In this document: positions 29,464 to 36,969 of the stretch, piece by piece | Layout: each line of letters opens with the position of its first letter | Numbering within the stretch: position 1 is the first letter of the stretch | From: Achromobacter sp. Bel | GTDB taxonomy: Bacteria; Pseudomonadota; Gammaproteobacteria; Burkholderiales; Burkholderiaceae_B | Assembly: GCF_012928505.1 (NCBI RefSeq) | Contig: NZ_JABBJN010000038.1 | Span: 1-55,051, forward strand | Direction: 5' to 3' | DNA: 55,051 bases | Translations under genes and position numbers: made by a program | Notes under the pieces: generated by a model | Seen by the model: only the letters and a program-made list of their open reading frames with translations | Told to the model about the DNA's origin: nothing | Database searches by the model: none

Positions 29464-30003
29464 ATGAGACCCTACCTCGTTCTCGGTCTGCTCCTTCTTG
29501 GAACCCTGGCCGCCGTGGGCTACCGCTTCCGGCGGCCCAAGCCCGACGACTCCCGACGCCGCATCTACAGCGACGTGGTCGCCGGCGCCATCATGTACGC
29601 TTTCGCCGCGCCGGCCGTCGGCGGCGCGGCGCTCATACTGGCTCTCACCGCGGTCACCCGGGACCTCCAGAACCTGATGACGGCCATCTTCGGCCTGCCC
29701 TGGTTCTACATATTCGGCGTCGTGCCGGCGCTGCTGTGCGGCATCGTAGCGGGCGCGTTCAAACCCGTTCGCCCGACCTGGCCGGCGCTAGGCATGATGA
29801 CGGTGGCGGGCGGCCTGTACGGATTCTTGTTCCTGGGCGCATTCGGCAGCCAGGAATTCCGATGGGCGGACTTACTGTTCCCCCTCAGCGTCGGTGCCCT
29901 GCCCGGCACCGTCGGATCATTGCTCTGCACGCTTTGGTTCTATGGCAGGCCCGGCCGCCCCCCTACGCCGGCAACGGATGCGGCGGCGGATCCTGCGCCG
30001 TAG
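29464..30003 (+). CDS. Uncharacterised inner-membrane protein
   Basis: 179 residues with about five hydrophobic segments: an N-terminal helix (YLVLGLLLLGTLAAVGY), then GAIMYAFAAPAVGGAALILA, PWFYIFGVVPALLCGIVAGA, a third around MMTVAGGLYGFLFLGAF and a last near PLSVGALPGTVGSLLCTLW. The tail is Pro/Ala-rich. I recognise no functional family. The codon use resembles neighbouring genes, so it is likely real. It precedes two secreted unknowns. Confidence 0.7.
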   Translation: MRPYLVLGLLLLGTLAAVGYRFRRPKPDDSRRRIYSDVVAGAIMYAFAAPAVGGAALILALTAVTRDLQNLMTAIFGLPWFYIFGVVPALLCGIVAGAFKPVRPTWPALGMMTVAGGLYGFLFLGAFGSQEFRWADLLFPLSVGALPGTVGSLLCTLWFYGRPGRPPTPATDAAADPAP

Positions 30004-30069
30004 CCGCAATCGTTCATCTCTTTTCTTCTCCCTGTCTTTCCCCCTTTCCTTGGCAGCCCGGTCACTGAC

Positions 30070-30705
30070 ATGCCCCCTCACATGCTCACCCTTTGGTTCC
30101 GACGGTTCTGGCTGCTTGCGCTGGCCAGCCTGATCACGTTGCATGCGGGCGCAAGCGTCGCCCAGACCTTCGATCGCCAGTTGGAGAACCAGCGCTACCA
30201 GCAATGGCTGCAAGACTTCCGCCGGGATTTCCAACAGTTCCGCCAAATGCCCGACCGGACGAATGCCGACGTGGACAAGCTGTTCGCCAATACGCTGGTG
30301 CCCGGTTCGCGTGCTTCGCAGGTGGTGAAGGAGCTGGCCGGCGCTCAGGGCGACAGCACCCACGGTGAAATCCGCTTCGTCGGCATCCAGCGCGTATTCA
30401 TGGCGGCGCTGTCCCATTCCGTGGTCGCGGGCGACGGCGGCGTGTATCCCGAAACCCAGGCGGCCTTCAAGCAGCAGACGCTGCGCGTGCGCTATATGCA
30501 TGTAGACGGCGGCGGGCGGTTGGAGAACTACTTCAACAACCCGGAGGTTTTCAAGCCTTACCAGTTGCCGGACCCCGGCGTGTTGGCCCGCGACGCCTAC
30601 CCCTTCCTGCTGTTTGAAGACGCGCAGGGCAAGCTGCGCCTGGGCGGCGTATCCAAGGAATTCTGGGACCTGGTGAAGTACATGGACGCGCAACAATATG
30701 CGTAA
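30070..30705 (+). CDS. Uncharacterised exported protein
   Basis: 211 residues with a Sec signal peptide ending near GASVAQTFD, then a soluble domain with no motif I know. A Gln/Arg/Phe-rich amphipathic helix follows the signal, and the C-terminal part reads like an alpha-beta domain. It overlaps the next gene by eight bases (ATGCGTAA), so the two are probably made together. ATG 30082 is an alternative start. Confidence 0.7.
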   Translation: MPPHMLTLWFRRFWLLALASLITLHAGASVAQTFDRQLENQRYQQWLQDFRRDFQQFRQMPDRTNADVDKLFANTLVPGSRASQVVKELAGAQGDSTHGEIRFVGIQRVFMAALSHSVVAGDGGVYPETQAAFKQQTLRVRYMHVDGGGRLENYFNNPEVFKPYQLPDPGVLARDAYPFLLFEDAQGKLRLGGVSKEFWDLVKYMDAQQYA

Positions 30706-31822
30706 GCTGCCGATCGCCCTTGCCTTGGCCACCCATGCGCTGTTCGCCCCGTCCGCCATGGCGGCGTGCGGGCCGGTAGACGCCGACTTCTCGGTACCCT
30801 CCACGCTGCCGGCCGTGCCGGTATCCGTCGACCTGCTCGATGACCACGTGTTGCTGGGCAAACGCGGTGAACGCGTCCCCACCCACCGTCAGTTGGCCTG
30901 GACGACCGAGCGTGGCGACCTGAATCCCCGCACCTGGACCGATCAGGTCGATTGGTCGGCCTACCGTGTCCGGGAAACCGCGGGCGCGACCGCGCCCACG
31001 CGCCTGTACTTCGATCCGGACGGCAAGCTGTGCCGGGTGGAGCGCTACGGCAAAATCCGCGGCAGGATCGTCCTTGAAGGCGGCTACACCCTGGCCTATG
31101 ACGCGGCCGGCGCGCTGGCGGCCTACACCGAATATGATCTGGCGGGCGCATCCAGCGCCCTGCCCTACACCGCGACCCGCCGCGCCTGCCTGCAGCGCAA
31201 CGCACAGGGCGTGCTGACCACCTTCATCGACGACGGCTGCGGCGACGCCAAAGGACCCGGCGCCAGCCGCCATTATCTGCACGATGCGTCAGGCCGGCTG
31301 CTGCGCGTGATCGACACGCTGTCGCCCGGCGAGCCGCTGGCGGTCCAGACCTATGATCCCCAGGGCAATCCCGCGCAGCGCTACGTGCGTCAGCATTCGG
31401 CGTTTATCGCGGCAGGCGATAGCCAAGGGTCTTTCGCCTACCCCGAACCCGCCACGCGGCCTGACCGCCTGTACCCGCGCCTGCGCGAACAGATGGCGGC
31501 GATGCCGGGTGAAATCCCCGGCGTGGAATGGCGCATCGTGCGTATCCCCGACGACGTGCCGATGGACGGCGATGACCAATCTTCCTGGGATCCCGCGGTG
31601 CAGACCGTGCTGGCCAAGGGCGAGACGGACGCACAAGGCACCGCGCGCGTCGCGCCGCAGGCCCAGGACCAGATCTGGCAGGCCATGCACCAGCACCCGG
31701 GCCGGGTCCTGTTCTATTTCGACCCGATGGGGCGCGTCGCGCTGGTGCCGGCCATGACACCCGCGCAATGGACCGCCTGCGGCGACCCGGCCAACCTGGC
31801 ACCAGACGCCTGCGCAAAGTGA
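30698..31822 (+). CDS. Uncharacterised exported protein with YD-like repeats
   Basis: 374 residues with a signal peptide (cleavage near SAMAACGP). The middle contains several weak tyrosine-aspartate type repeats such as YTLAYDAAGALAAYTEYDLA and HYLHDASGRLLRVIDTLSPG, which recall RHS/YD strands, although the protein is far shorter than an RHS toxin and lacks a core shell. Several cysteines (ACGP, ACLQR, GCGD, ACGD, DACA) could form disulfides. It ends four bases before the convergent MFS gene. Confidence 0.7.
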   Translation: MRKLPIALALATHALFAPSAMAACGPVDADFSVPSTLPAVPVSVDLLDDHVLLGKRGERVPTHRQLAWTTERGDLNPRTWTDQVDWSAYRVRETAGATAPTRLYFDPDGKLCRVERYGKIRGRIVLEGGYTLAYDAAGALAAYTEYDLAGASSALPYTATRRACLQRNAQGVLTTFIDDGCGDAKGPGASRHYLHDASGRLLRVIDTLSPGEPLAVQTYDPQGNPAQRYVRQHSAFIAAGDSQGSFAYPEPATRPDRLYPRLREQMAAMPGEIPGVEWRIVRIPDDVPMDGDDQSSWDPAVQTVLAKGETDAQGTARVAPQAQDQIWQAMHQHPGRVLFYFDPMGRVALVPAMTPAQWTACGDPANLAPDACAK

Positions 31823-31826
31823 TGCG

Positions 31827-33275
31827 TCACGCCTGCCGTGGCCGCGTATCCACCGCCAGGCACAGCACCGCCGTCAGCAGCGCCAGGCCAACGTGCCCCA
31901 CATACAGCGGCGAGAAATCCGCATGGCTGACCGCGCCGTGCCCCAACATCAGCACGGTGATCGCCACGCCCATCACGCCGCCGACCTGCCGCGTCGCCTG
32001 ATTGACGGCGCTACCCACGGCGTAGTGCTGCGCCGGCAGGCGGCTGACGGCCGCGCCCGACAACGACGGCAACACCATGCCCACGCCGATGCCGCTCAGC
32101 AGCAGACCTGGCAGCCATTGCGTCAGATAGGCCGGTTGCTCGCCCGGCACCAGCAGGAACCACAAGCCGCTGGCCGCATAGATCAAAGCACCGCCGACCA
32201 GGAAGGGGCGATGGCCCAGGCGCGCCGCCAGGCGCCCGGTCAAGATCGCCGTGGGCATCACCAGCAGCGGGCCGGGCGTCACGGCCAGGCCGGCGCGCGG
32301 CAGGCTGTAGTGCCACACGCCCGTCATGTAGAAGAAGAAGGCGAAGAACATCATCGCGAACGCGATGCCGAAACTCAGGGTGGCCAGGTTCACATAGCGA
32401 TAGGTGCGGTGCTTGAAGAGCGACAGGTCGACCAGCGGATGCGGGGTGGCACGCGCCCACGCCACAAAGGCGCCCAGGGACACGATGCCCACGGCGGCCA
32501 CCACGCCCAGTTCCACGCGGCTCCACGACGGCGATTCGGATTGCACGATTGCCAGCGCCAGCGCCCCCACGGCCACCATCAGCAACGCCATGCCGACGCC
32601 GTCCACGCGACGGCGCGCGTCGGGCTTCACGGACTCCTTCAGCAAACCCGCGCCGTACCACAGCGACAAGGCGCCCAGCGGCAGATTGATGTAGAACGCC
32701 CACGGCCAGCCGGCCACGTCCACCACGAACGCGCCCAGGCTGGGGCCGACCGCCGCCGCCAGGCCGCCCACCGCGCCCCACAGGCTGACCGCCACGGCGC
32801 GCTGGGATGCCGGAAACGCGGCCAGCACGATGGACAACGAGGCCGGCGTCAGTAGCGCCGCGCCCACGGCCTGCAGCACGCGGGCGGCGATCAGCCACCC
32901 CACGCTGCCCGCCAGGCCGCAGGCGGCGGACGCGGCCAGGAACAGCACCACCCCGATCATGAACATGCGCTTGCGGCCGTGGGTGTCGGCCAAGCCGCCG
33001 GACGGGATCAGCATGGCGGCGAACACCACGGTGTAGGCGTTGAGTACCCACGACATGTCCGCGGCCGAGGCCTGGGGAAAGCCGGCGCGCAAGGCGCCGA
33101 ACGCCGCATACAGCATGGTGCTGTCCAGCGACACCAGGAATACGGCGATGCTGGCGACCCAGAAGACCGGCCAGGGAGACGCCACGGCGGGCGCATGCGC
33201 CGAATCGATCGCCGGGTCGTTAGCAGAAGGGGTTGCCGGGGCAGTGGCAGGCGCGGAGCGGGCAGTCGCGTGCAT
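31827..33275 (-). CDS. MFS drug-resistance transporter, DHA2 (14-helix) family
   Basis: 482-residue exporter of the EmrB/QacA type with 14 predicted helices. The family motif after helix 2 is GGLADTHGRKRMFMIGVVLF, and the helix-5 motif is around GAVGGLAAAVGPSLGAFVVD. A Thr/Ala/Pro-rich head of about 30 residues precedes helix 1. It follows the SDR gene by seven bases and is presumably under the TetR regulator upstream. Confidence 0.92.
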   Translation of the reverse strand: MHATARSAPATAPATPSANDPAIDSAHAPAVASPWPVFWVASIAVFLVSLDSTMLYAAFGALRAGFPQASAADMSWVLNAYTVVFAAMLIPSGGLADTHGRKRMFMIGVVLFLAASAACGLAGSVGWLIAARVLQAVGAALLTPASLSIVLAAFPASQRAVAVSLWGAVGGLAAAVGPSLGAFVVDVAGWPWAFYINLPLGALSLWYGAGLLKESVKPDARRRVDGVGMALLMVAVGALALAIVQSESPSWSRVELGVVAAVGIVSLGAFVAWARATPHPLVDLSLFKHRTYRYVNLATLSFGIAFAMMFFAFFFYMTGVWHYSLPRAGLAVTPGPLLVMPTAILTGRLAARLGHRPFLVGGALIYAASGLWFLLVPGEQPAYLTQWLPGLLLSGIGVGMVLPSLSGAAVSRLPAQHYAVGSAVNQATRQVGGVMGVAITVLMLGHGAVSHADFSPLYVGHVGLALLTAVLCLAVDTRPRQA

Positions 33276-33282
33276 GATGGAT

Positions 33283-33987
33283 CTATCCCAGCGCCTTCAG
33301 GTACACCGCCGGCTCGGCGGACAGGCCCTGCTTGACCAGGCGGGTCCGTTCATCGGCCAGCACTTCCTCGGCGCCCGCTGCCAGCCCGTCGAACGCCTGC
33401 CCGACGATGGATTCCGGCGTGGACTTCGGGCCGTCAAGGCCTTTGGTCAGGTCCGTGTCCACAAAGCCCATGTGCAGACCCAGGACCTGCGTCTTCTGCG
33501 CCCGCAGATCGTTGCGCAGGCCGTTGGTCATGGCCCAGGCGGCCGACTTGCTCATGGCGTATACGCCCAGCAGCGGGCCGTTGATCCAGCTGGCGATGGA
33601 CAGCACGTTCAGCAGCGCGCCCCCGCCGTTGGCGGCCAGCACCGGTGCGAACGCCTGCGCCACGCGCAGCGAACCGAACAGATTGGTGTCCAGGTGGCGC
33701 TGCGCGGATTCGATGCTGCCCGGGGCCATGAAACCGCCCATCGCCGCGATGCCCGCGTTGTTGATGACCAGCGTCACATCCGAGGCGTGCGACGCGGCGG
33801 CCGCCACGTCTTGCGGATTCGTCACGTCCAGCTTGATCGCTTCAACCCCTGGCAACGTGACCGTCGACGGATCGCGCGCGCCGGCATAGACCTTGCGCGC
33901 GCCGCGGGCCAACGCCTCGCGGGCAAATGCCAACCCTAAGCCGCGGTTGGCGCCGGTAATCAAAACCACTGCATTCTTGAGATCCAT
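33283..33987 (-). CDS. Short-chain dehydrogenase/reductase
   Basis: 234-residue classical SDR. Cofactor motif TGANRGLG at 11-18, NNAG at 76-79, catalytic Ser130 and the YAMSK motif (Tyr143, Lys147). The cofactor is probably NADP judging from the Arg in the glycine loop. ATG 33987 has AGGAC upstream. Its promoter region holds a palindromic operator at 34030-34053, and the MFS gene follows. Substrate unknown. Confidence 0.93.
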   Translation of the reverse strand: MDLKNAVVLITGANRGLGLAFAREALARGARKVYAGARDPSTVTLPGVEAIKLDVTNPQDVAAAASHASDVTLVINNAGIAAMGGFMAPGSIESAQRHLDTNLFGSLRVAQAFAPVLAANGGGALLNVLSIASWINGPLLGVYAMSKSAAWAMTNGLRNDLRAQKTQVLGLHMGFVDTDLTKGLDGPKSTPESIVGQAFDGLAAGAEEVLADERTRLVKQGLSAEPAVYLKALG

Positions 33988-34029
33988 GATTGGAAGTCCT
34001 TGATGTCGGTACAGCAAACTCGGGGCGAC

Positions 34030-34053
34030 AAAATATGATGAACATCATATTTT
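34030..34053. promoter_or_regulatory. TetR-type operator upstream of the SDR-MFS genes
   Basis: Perfect 24-base palindrome: 11-base arms (34030-34040 and 34043-34053) around AA. Its central 20 bases, AATATGATGAACATCATATT, match the site at 34715 at all but two central positions. It lies 43 bases upstream of the SDR start. Confidence 0.85.
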
Positions 34054-34100
34054 TAGCCGGTAAAAAGACCGCGCAAAGCGGCCTTGGAATAGGTGGGGCG

Positions 34101-34700
34101 TCAGGCGGACGGGCGGCTGGCCTTGTGGTCGTATTGGTCCAGGACGGCCTGCCGGGCGGACGCCAGCACGGCGCGCCCCTCGGCGTTGTCGCCCAGGGCG
34201 CGGGCCAGCTGCAATGCGCCGACCAGGGTGCTGGTGACGGCCGCCGCGGCATGCTCGCCGGCCGTCTCGGGCAGTGCCTGCCGCACGGCGTCCATCAGCC
34301 GCTGTACACGCGTCGCCGAGACTTCGCGCACCTCCGTCGATTGGCGCGGTATTTCGGAAGCCAGCGCGGACACCGGACAGCCCCCTTCGCAACCCGTCAG
34401 GTGCGTCTCGCTCAAATAGGCTTCCACCCAGGCGCGCAAAGGGCTGGCTCCCCCCTCCCGGCGCTGCGCAATGCTCTTGGATATGCGCGCCGCGCCATCC
34501 CGGCCGGCGCGTTCCATGGCGGCGGCCAAAAGCGCGTCGCGCGACGGGAAATGCGCGTAGAAACCCCCGTGGGTCAGCCCGGCCTCTTTCATGACGTCGG
34601 CCACGCCAACACCCGCATAGCCCGCGCGACGGATCGCGCGCGCTGCGGCGTCGACGATGCGTTCGTGAGAGAGTGCTTTGCGGGAGGACGTGCCAGGCAT
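34101..34700 (-). CDS. TetR/AcrR-family transcriptional regulator
   Basis: 199 residues with an N-terminal helix-turn-helix (GVGVADVMKEAGLTHGGFYA HF as the recognition region) and a helical ligand domain containing LTGCEGGCPVSALASEI. The double-cysteine GCEGGC motif is typical of the NemR/AcuR-like group that often senses electrophiles; that is inference. Two matching palindromes, upstream of itself and of the SDR gene, indicate autoregulation and control of the SDR-MFS pair. Confidence 0.93.
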   Translation of the reverse strand: MPGTSSRKALSHERIVDAAARAIRRAGYAGVGVADVMKEAGLTHGGFYAHFPSRDALLAAAMERAGRDGAARISKSIAQRREGGASPLRAWVEAYLSETHLTGCEGGCPVSALASEIPRQSTEVREVSATRVQRLMDAVRQALPETAGEHAAAAVTSTLVGALQLARALGDNAEGRAVLASARQAVLDQYDHKASRPSA

Positions 34701-34714
34701 GGTGGGGAAACCAA

Positions 34715-34734
34715 AATATGATGATGATCATATT
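34715..34734. promoter_or_regulatory. TetR-type operator upstream of the tetR gene
   Basis: AATATGATGATGATCATATT: 8-base arms around a four-base centre, 14 bases from the tetR start codon, inside the expected promoter. It is the partner of the palindrome at 34030-34053. Confidence 0.85.
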
Positions 34735-34813
34735 ATTCCCGCAAAAGCACCCCGTGCAAGAAAAATCTGGGGTGAATGTGTAACGCGGCGATGCAGGCCG
34801 GCAGGCGCGCCGG

Positions 34814-35350
34814 TTACCGCCAAGCCTCCGGCTCGACGCTGACTTCGCCCTTGTCGGCCGAAAAATACACGATGCCGTCCGAGATGTTCGCGTTCAATTG
34901 CATCGTGCGTTCGGCCAGTTTGGCCAGCGCGCGGCTTTGGTCCGACGGCAGGTTGATGACCTTCAGGTTGCGGGTGCGCTCCAGCTTGTTGCGCACGCCG
35001 TCCCACCAGATCTTGCTGGCCGACCCGCCGTAGCAATAGACGATGACTTCGTCGGCGCGGCCACAGGCGCGCAGGATCCGGCGCTCTTCGGGCTGGCCCA
35101 CTTCGATCCACAGCTTGACCGCGCCGGTCAGGTCCTTGACCCACAAGTCGGGCTCGTCGGTGTCGCTCAAGCCCTTGGTGAACGCCAGCTCTTCCTGCGC
35201 ATGCAGGGCGTAGGCGACCAGACGGACCATCAGGCGTTCGTCGGTTTCCGAGGGATGACGGGCGACGGTCAGCGAATGGCTGCCGTAGTAGTGGCGGTCC
35301 GTATCGGCGACGTTGAGTTCGGCCTTGTAGATGGTGGCGCGCAGGGCCAT
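34814..35350 (-). CDS. yaeQ: YaeQ family protein
   Basis: 178 residues, nearly the same length as E. coli YaeQ (181) and matching it from MALRATIYKAELNVADTDRH through the LARHPSE-like VARHPSETDERLMVRLVAYA, the DEPDLWVKD and RRILRACGRADEV segments to the C-terminal EPEAW. The fold belongs to the PD-(D/E)XK nuclease group without a proven activity. It once was linked to RfaH suppression; the function is unsettled. ATG 35350 gives the canonical start. Confidence 0.95.
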   Translation of the reverse strand: MALRATIYKAELNVADTDRHYYGSHSLTVARHPSETDERLMVRLVAYALHAQEELAFTKGLSDTDEPDLWVKDLTGAVKLWIEVGQPEERRILRACGRADEVIVYCYGGSASKIWWDGVRNKLERTRNLKVINLPSDQSRALAKLAERTMQLNANISDGIVYFSADKGEVSVEPEAWR

Positions 35351-35496
35351 AAAGAGGGATCCGTTGAAGAGTGAGGCGAATTGCTTGAAGGGCGCAATGA
35401 TAACGCTTGGGGCTGGGGGTGTGTTTTGGAGGCGTCTCGGGGCGATTTGTTTGCTGGCACTTCTGGGGCGATCTTTGCAGTGGCACTTCGTGGGTC

Positions 35497-35656
35497 GCTT
35501 GTCGGCGTGGGTGGCAGGGACGCTCGCGCCCACGATTGCGGTCCGGCGCGCCGGCGCCGGACTGCCCCGTCGTCATCGTCGTCCGCCTCCGGCTCCCTTC
35601 CGATTCCCTCGGGCGCATCGAGGTTGCTCGCGCCCCTGCCCCCCACGCCGACAAGC
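35497..35656. repeat. 160-base element with 26-base terminal inverted repeats
   Basis: The left arm 35497-35522 (GCTTGTCGGCGTGGG...) is the reverse complement of the right arm 35631-35656 with two mismatches. The interior carries another inverted repeat, GTCCGGCG (35541-35548) with CGCCGGAC (35555-35562). It resembles a miniature non-coding element; no flanking target duplication is obvious. Confidence 0.6.
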
Positions 35657-35718
35657 TGGATCCGTACGGGTCTGGTGCGATGTTGGAGCCGTGGTGGGTG
35701 TCGAGGCTTGCGGGGCCC

Positions 35719-35752
35719 GCCGATTGCGGCCGCCCGGGCGGCCGCAATCGGC
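35719..35752. repeat. Perfect 34-base palindrome
   Basis: Self-complementary throughout, centred on CCCGGG, with outer arms GCCGATTGCGGCCGCCC and complement. No T-run follows on either strand. It would form a very stable hairpin or cruciform. Confidence 0.85.
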
Positions 35753-35997
35753 ATACACACCGCGCATCGTCGGGGCGGTCGCCGCTTCGCGAATGCGGGG
35801 GCCGGATTGCTAAGGGGCCTCCATCCAGGGGGGGTAGAGATGGTCGGCGCGCGGCGCGCGGCGGCTTGCGCATGGGGACTTTGCGCGCGCGCCGCCCATC
35901 CGGTGTCGGGGCTAAATGGCGGGAGGCGGCGTTACACTTCTGGTGGACTTTGCCCACATCGCCAACCCCTTTTGACCCACGCCCTCATCTTCCGACC

Positions 35998-36654
35998 ATG
36001 ACCGCCACCGCCGCTCTGCTCGCCTTCACACTGGCCGCCGCGATCCTCACGATGACGCCGGGGCTCGATACGGCGCTTGTCCTGCGCACCGCCGCCGTCG
36101 AAGGCGGACGCCGGGCGTTGATGGCGGGGCTGGGCATCTGCGCGGGATGCCTGCTTTGGGGCGCGATCGCCGCGTTTGGCCTGGGTTCCTTGCTGGCCGT
36201 CTCCACGCTGGCGTACGACACGCTGCGGATCTGCGCAGCCGTCTATTTGTTCTACCTGGGCGCCAAACTACTGTGGAGCACCCTGCCCGGCCGTAGTCCG
36301 GACCCACAAGCGACCGCATCTGATCCGGCCCCCCGCGGCGCGCCCGCTGCCACCAGCGCCACAGGCTGGTTTCTGCGGGGGTGCCTGACCAATGCCCTGA
36401 ACCCGAAGGTGGGCATCTTCTACATCACATTCCTGCCCCAGTTCATCCCCGCAGGCAGCGACGTCCTGACCTTCAGCCTGCTGCTGGCGGCCATCCACGC
36501 GCTCCTGGGCGTGCTCTGGTTCGCCCTGCTAGTCGCCGCCACCCGCCCCTTGGCAAGATGGCTGTCCCGCCCTGCCGTGATGCGCGGTTTGGACCGTATG
36601 ACCGGTGCCGTGTTCATTGCCTTTGGATTGAAGCTGGCGCTGGAGAAGCGCTGA
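35998..36654 (+). CDS. LysE family amino-acid exporter
   Basis: 218-residue membrane exporter of the LysE/RhtB group, with six hydrophobic segments and the family start TMTPGLDTALVLRTAAVEGG. The segment GCLTNALNPKVGIFYITFLP is the usual second signature. Upstream in-frame extension into the repeat-rich gap is rejected in favour of ATG 35998, which gives the family N-terminus. Substrate unknown. Confidence 0.92.
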   Translation: MTATAALLAFTLAAAILTMTPGLDTALVLRTAAVEGGRRALMAGLGICAGCLLWGAIAAFGLGSLLAVSTLAYDTLRICAAVYLFYLGAKLLWSTLPGRSPDPQATASDPAPRGAPAATSATGWFLRGCLTNALNPKVGIFYITFLPQFIPAGSDVLTFSLLLAAIHALLGVLWFALLVAATRPLARWLSRPAVMRGLDRMTGAVFIAFGLKLALEKR

Positions 36655-36969
36655 AGCGGGCGCGGCATGGTGGGTCATGCGCGTTGAGCGCCTTTGAATT
36701 AGGCAGGCCTTGCCGCGCCTCACCCATCCTACGCGATGCGCCGCAATGTCCCGGCGAGCGCGAAGCGTCATTGTCCCGCCGCAAGACGCTTGAACGCCAA
36801 AAAAGGCCGCCCGCGCGGCCGTCTTTGGCGGCCCCGCAAACTCCTCCATCCCACCAGGCCCGAGGCAAAAACGCCAAGCACCCCGCCCTCCCCCGGCCCC
36901 GCGCCGACTGCGCATCAAGAACGCAATCGATCAAGACGCTAAATGACTCTTAAGACGCCCCAGGCAGCC
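36655..36969. other. Convergent intergenic region lysE / gsiA
   Basis: No gene is supported in these 315 bases. They hold a terminator-type hairpin at 36796-36829 and otherwise nothing recognisable. Confidence 0.5.
36796..36829 (-). terminator. Intrinsic terminator of the gsi operon
   Basis: GGCCGC and GCGGCC (36805-36810, 36815-36820) form the core stem; on the minus strand a run of six Ts follows (36804-36799). An outer GCCAAA/TTTGGC pair adds stability. The orientation fits the minus-strand operon ending at 36970. Confidence 0.75.

Larger units (their letters stand above)
35351..35997. other. 650-base gene-poor stretch rich in inverted repeats
   Basis: Several frames stay open here on both strands, but their products are Arg/Pro/Ala-rich low-complexity strings with no recognisable domain, as expected from random GC-rich DNA. 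The stretch holds a 160-base element bounded by 26-base inverted repeats (35497-35656), an inner palindrome at 35541-35562 and a 34-base perfect palindrome at 35719-35752. Confidence 0.6.

Noticed and set aside
30698..31822. RHS/polymorphic toxin
   Set aside because: Only 374 residues, no core shell, no C-terminal toxin domain and no immunity-like small gene behind it.
35269..35760. 163-residue minus-strand frame overlapping yaeQ's start
   Set aside because: Low-complexity product, no ribosome site and overlap with the real yaeQ N-terminus in another frame.
35407..36654. LysE frame extended 197 residues upstream
   Set aside because: The extension is low-complexity and covers the inverted-repeat region; ATG 35998 gives the family start.
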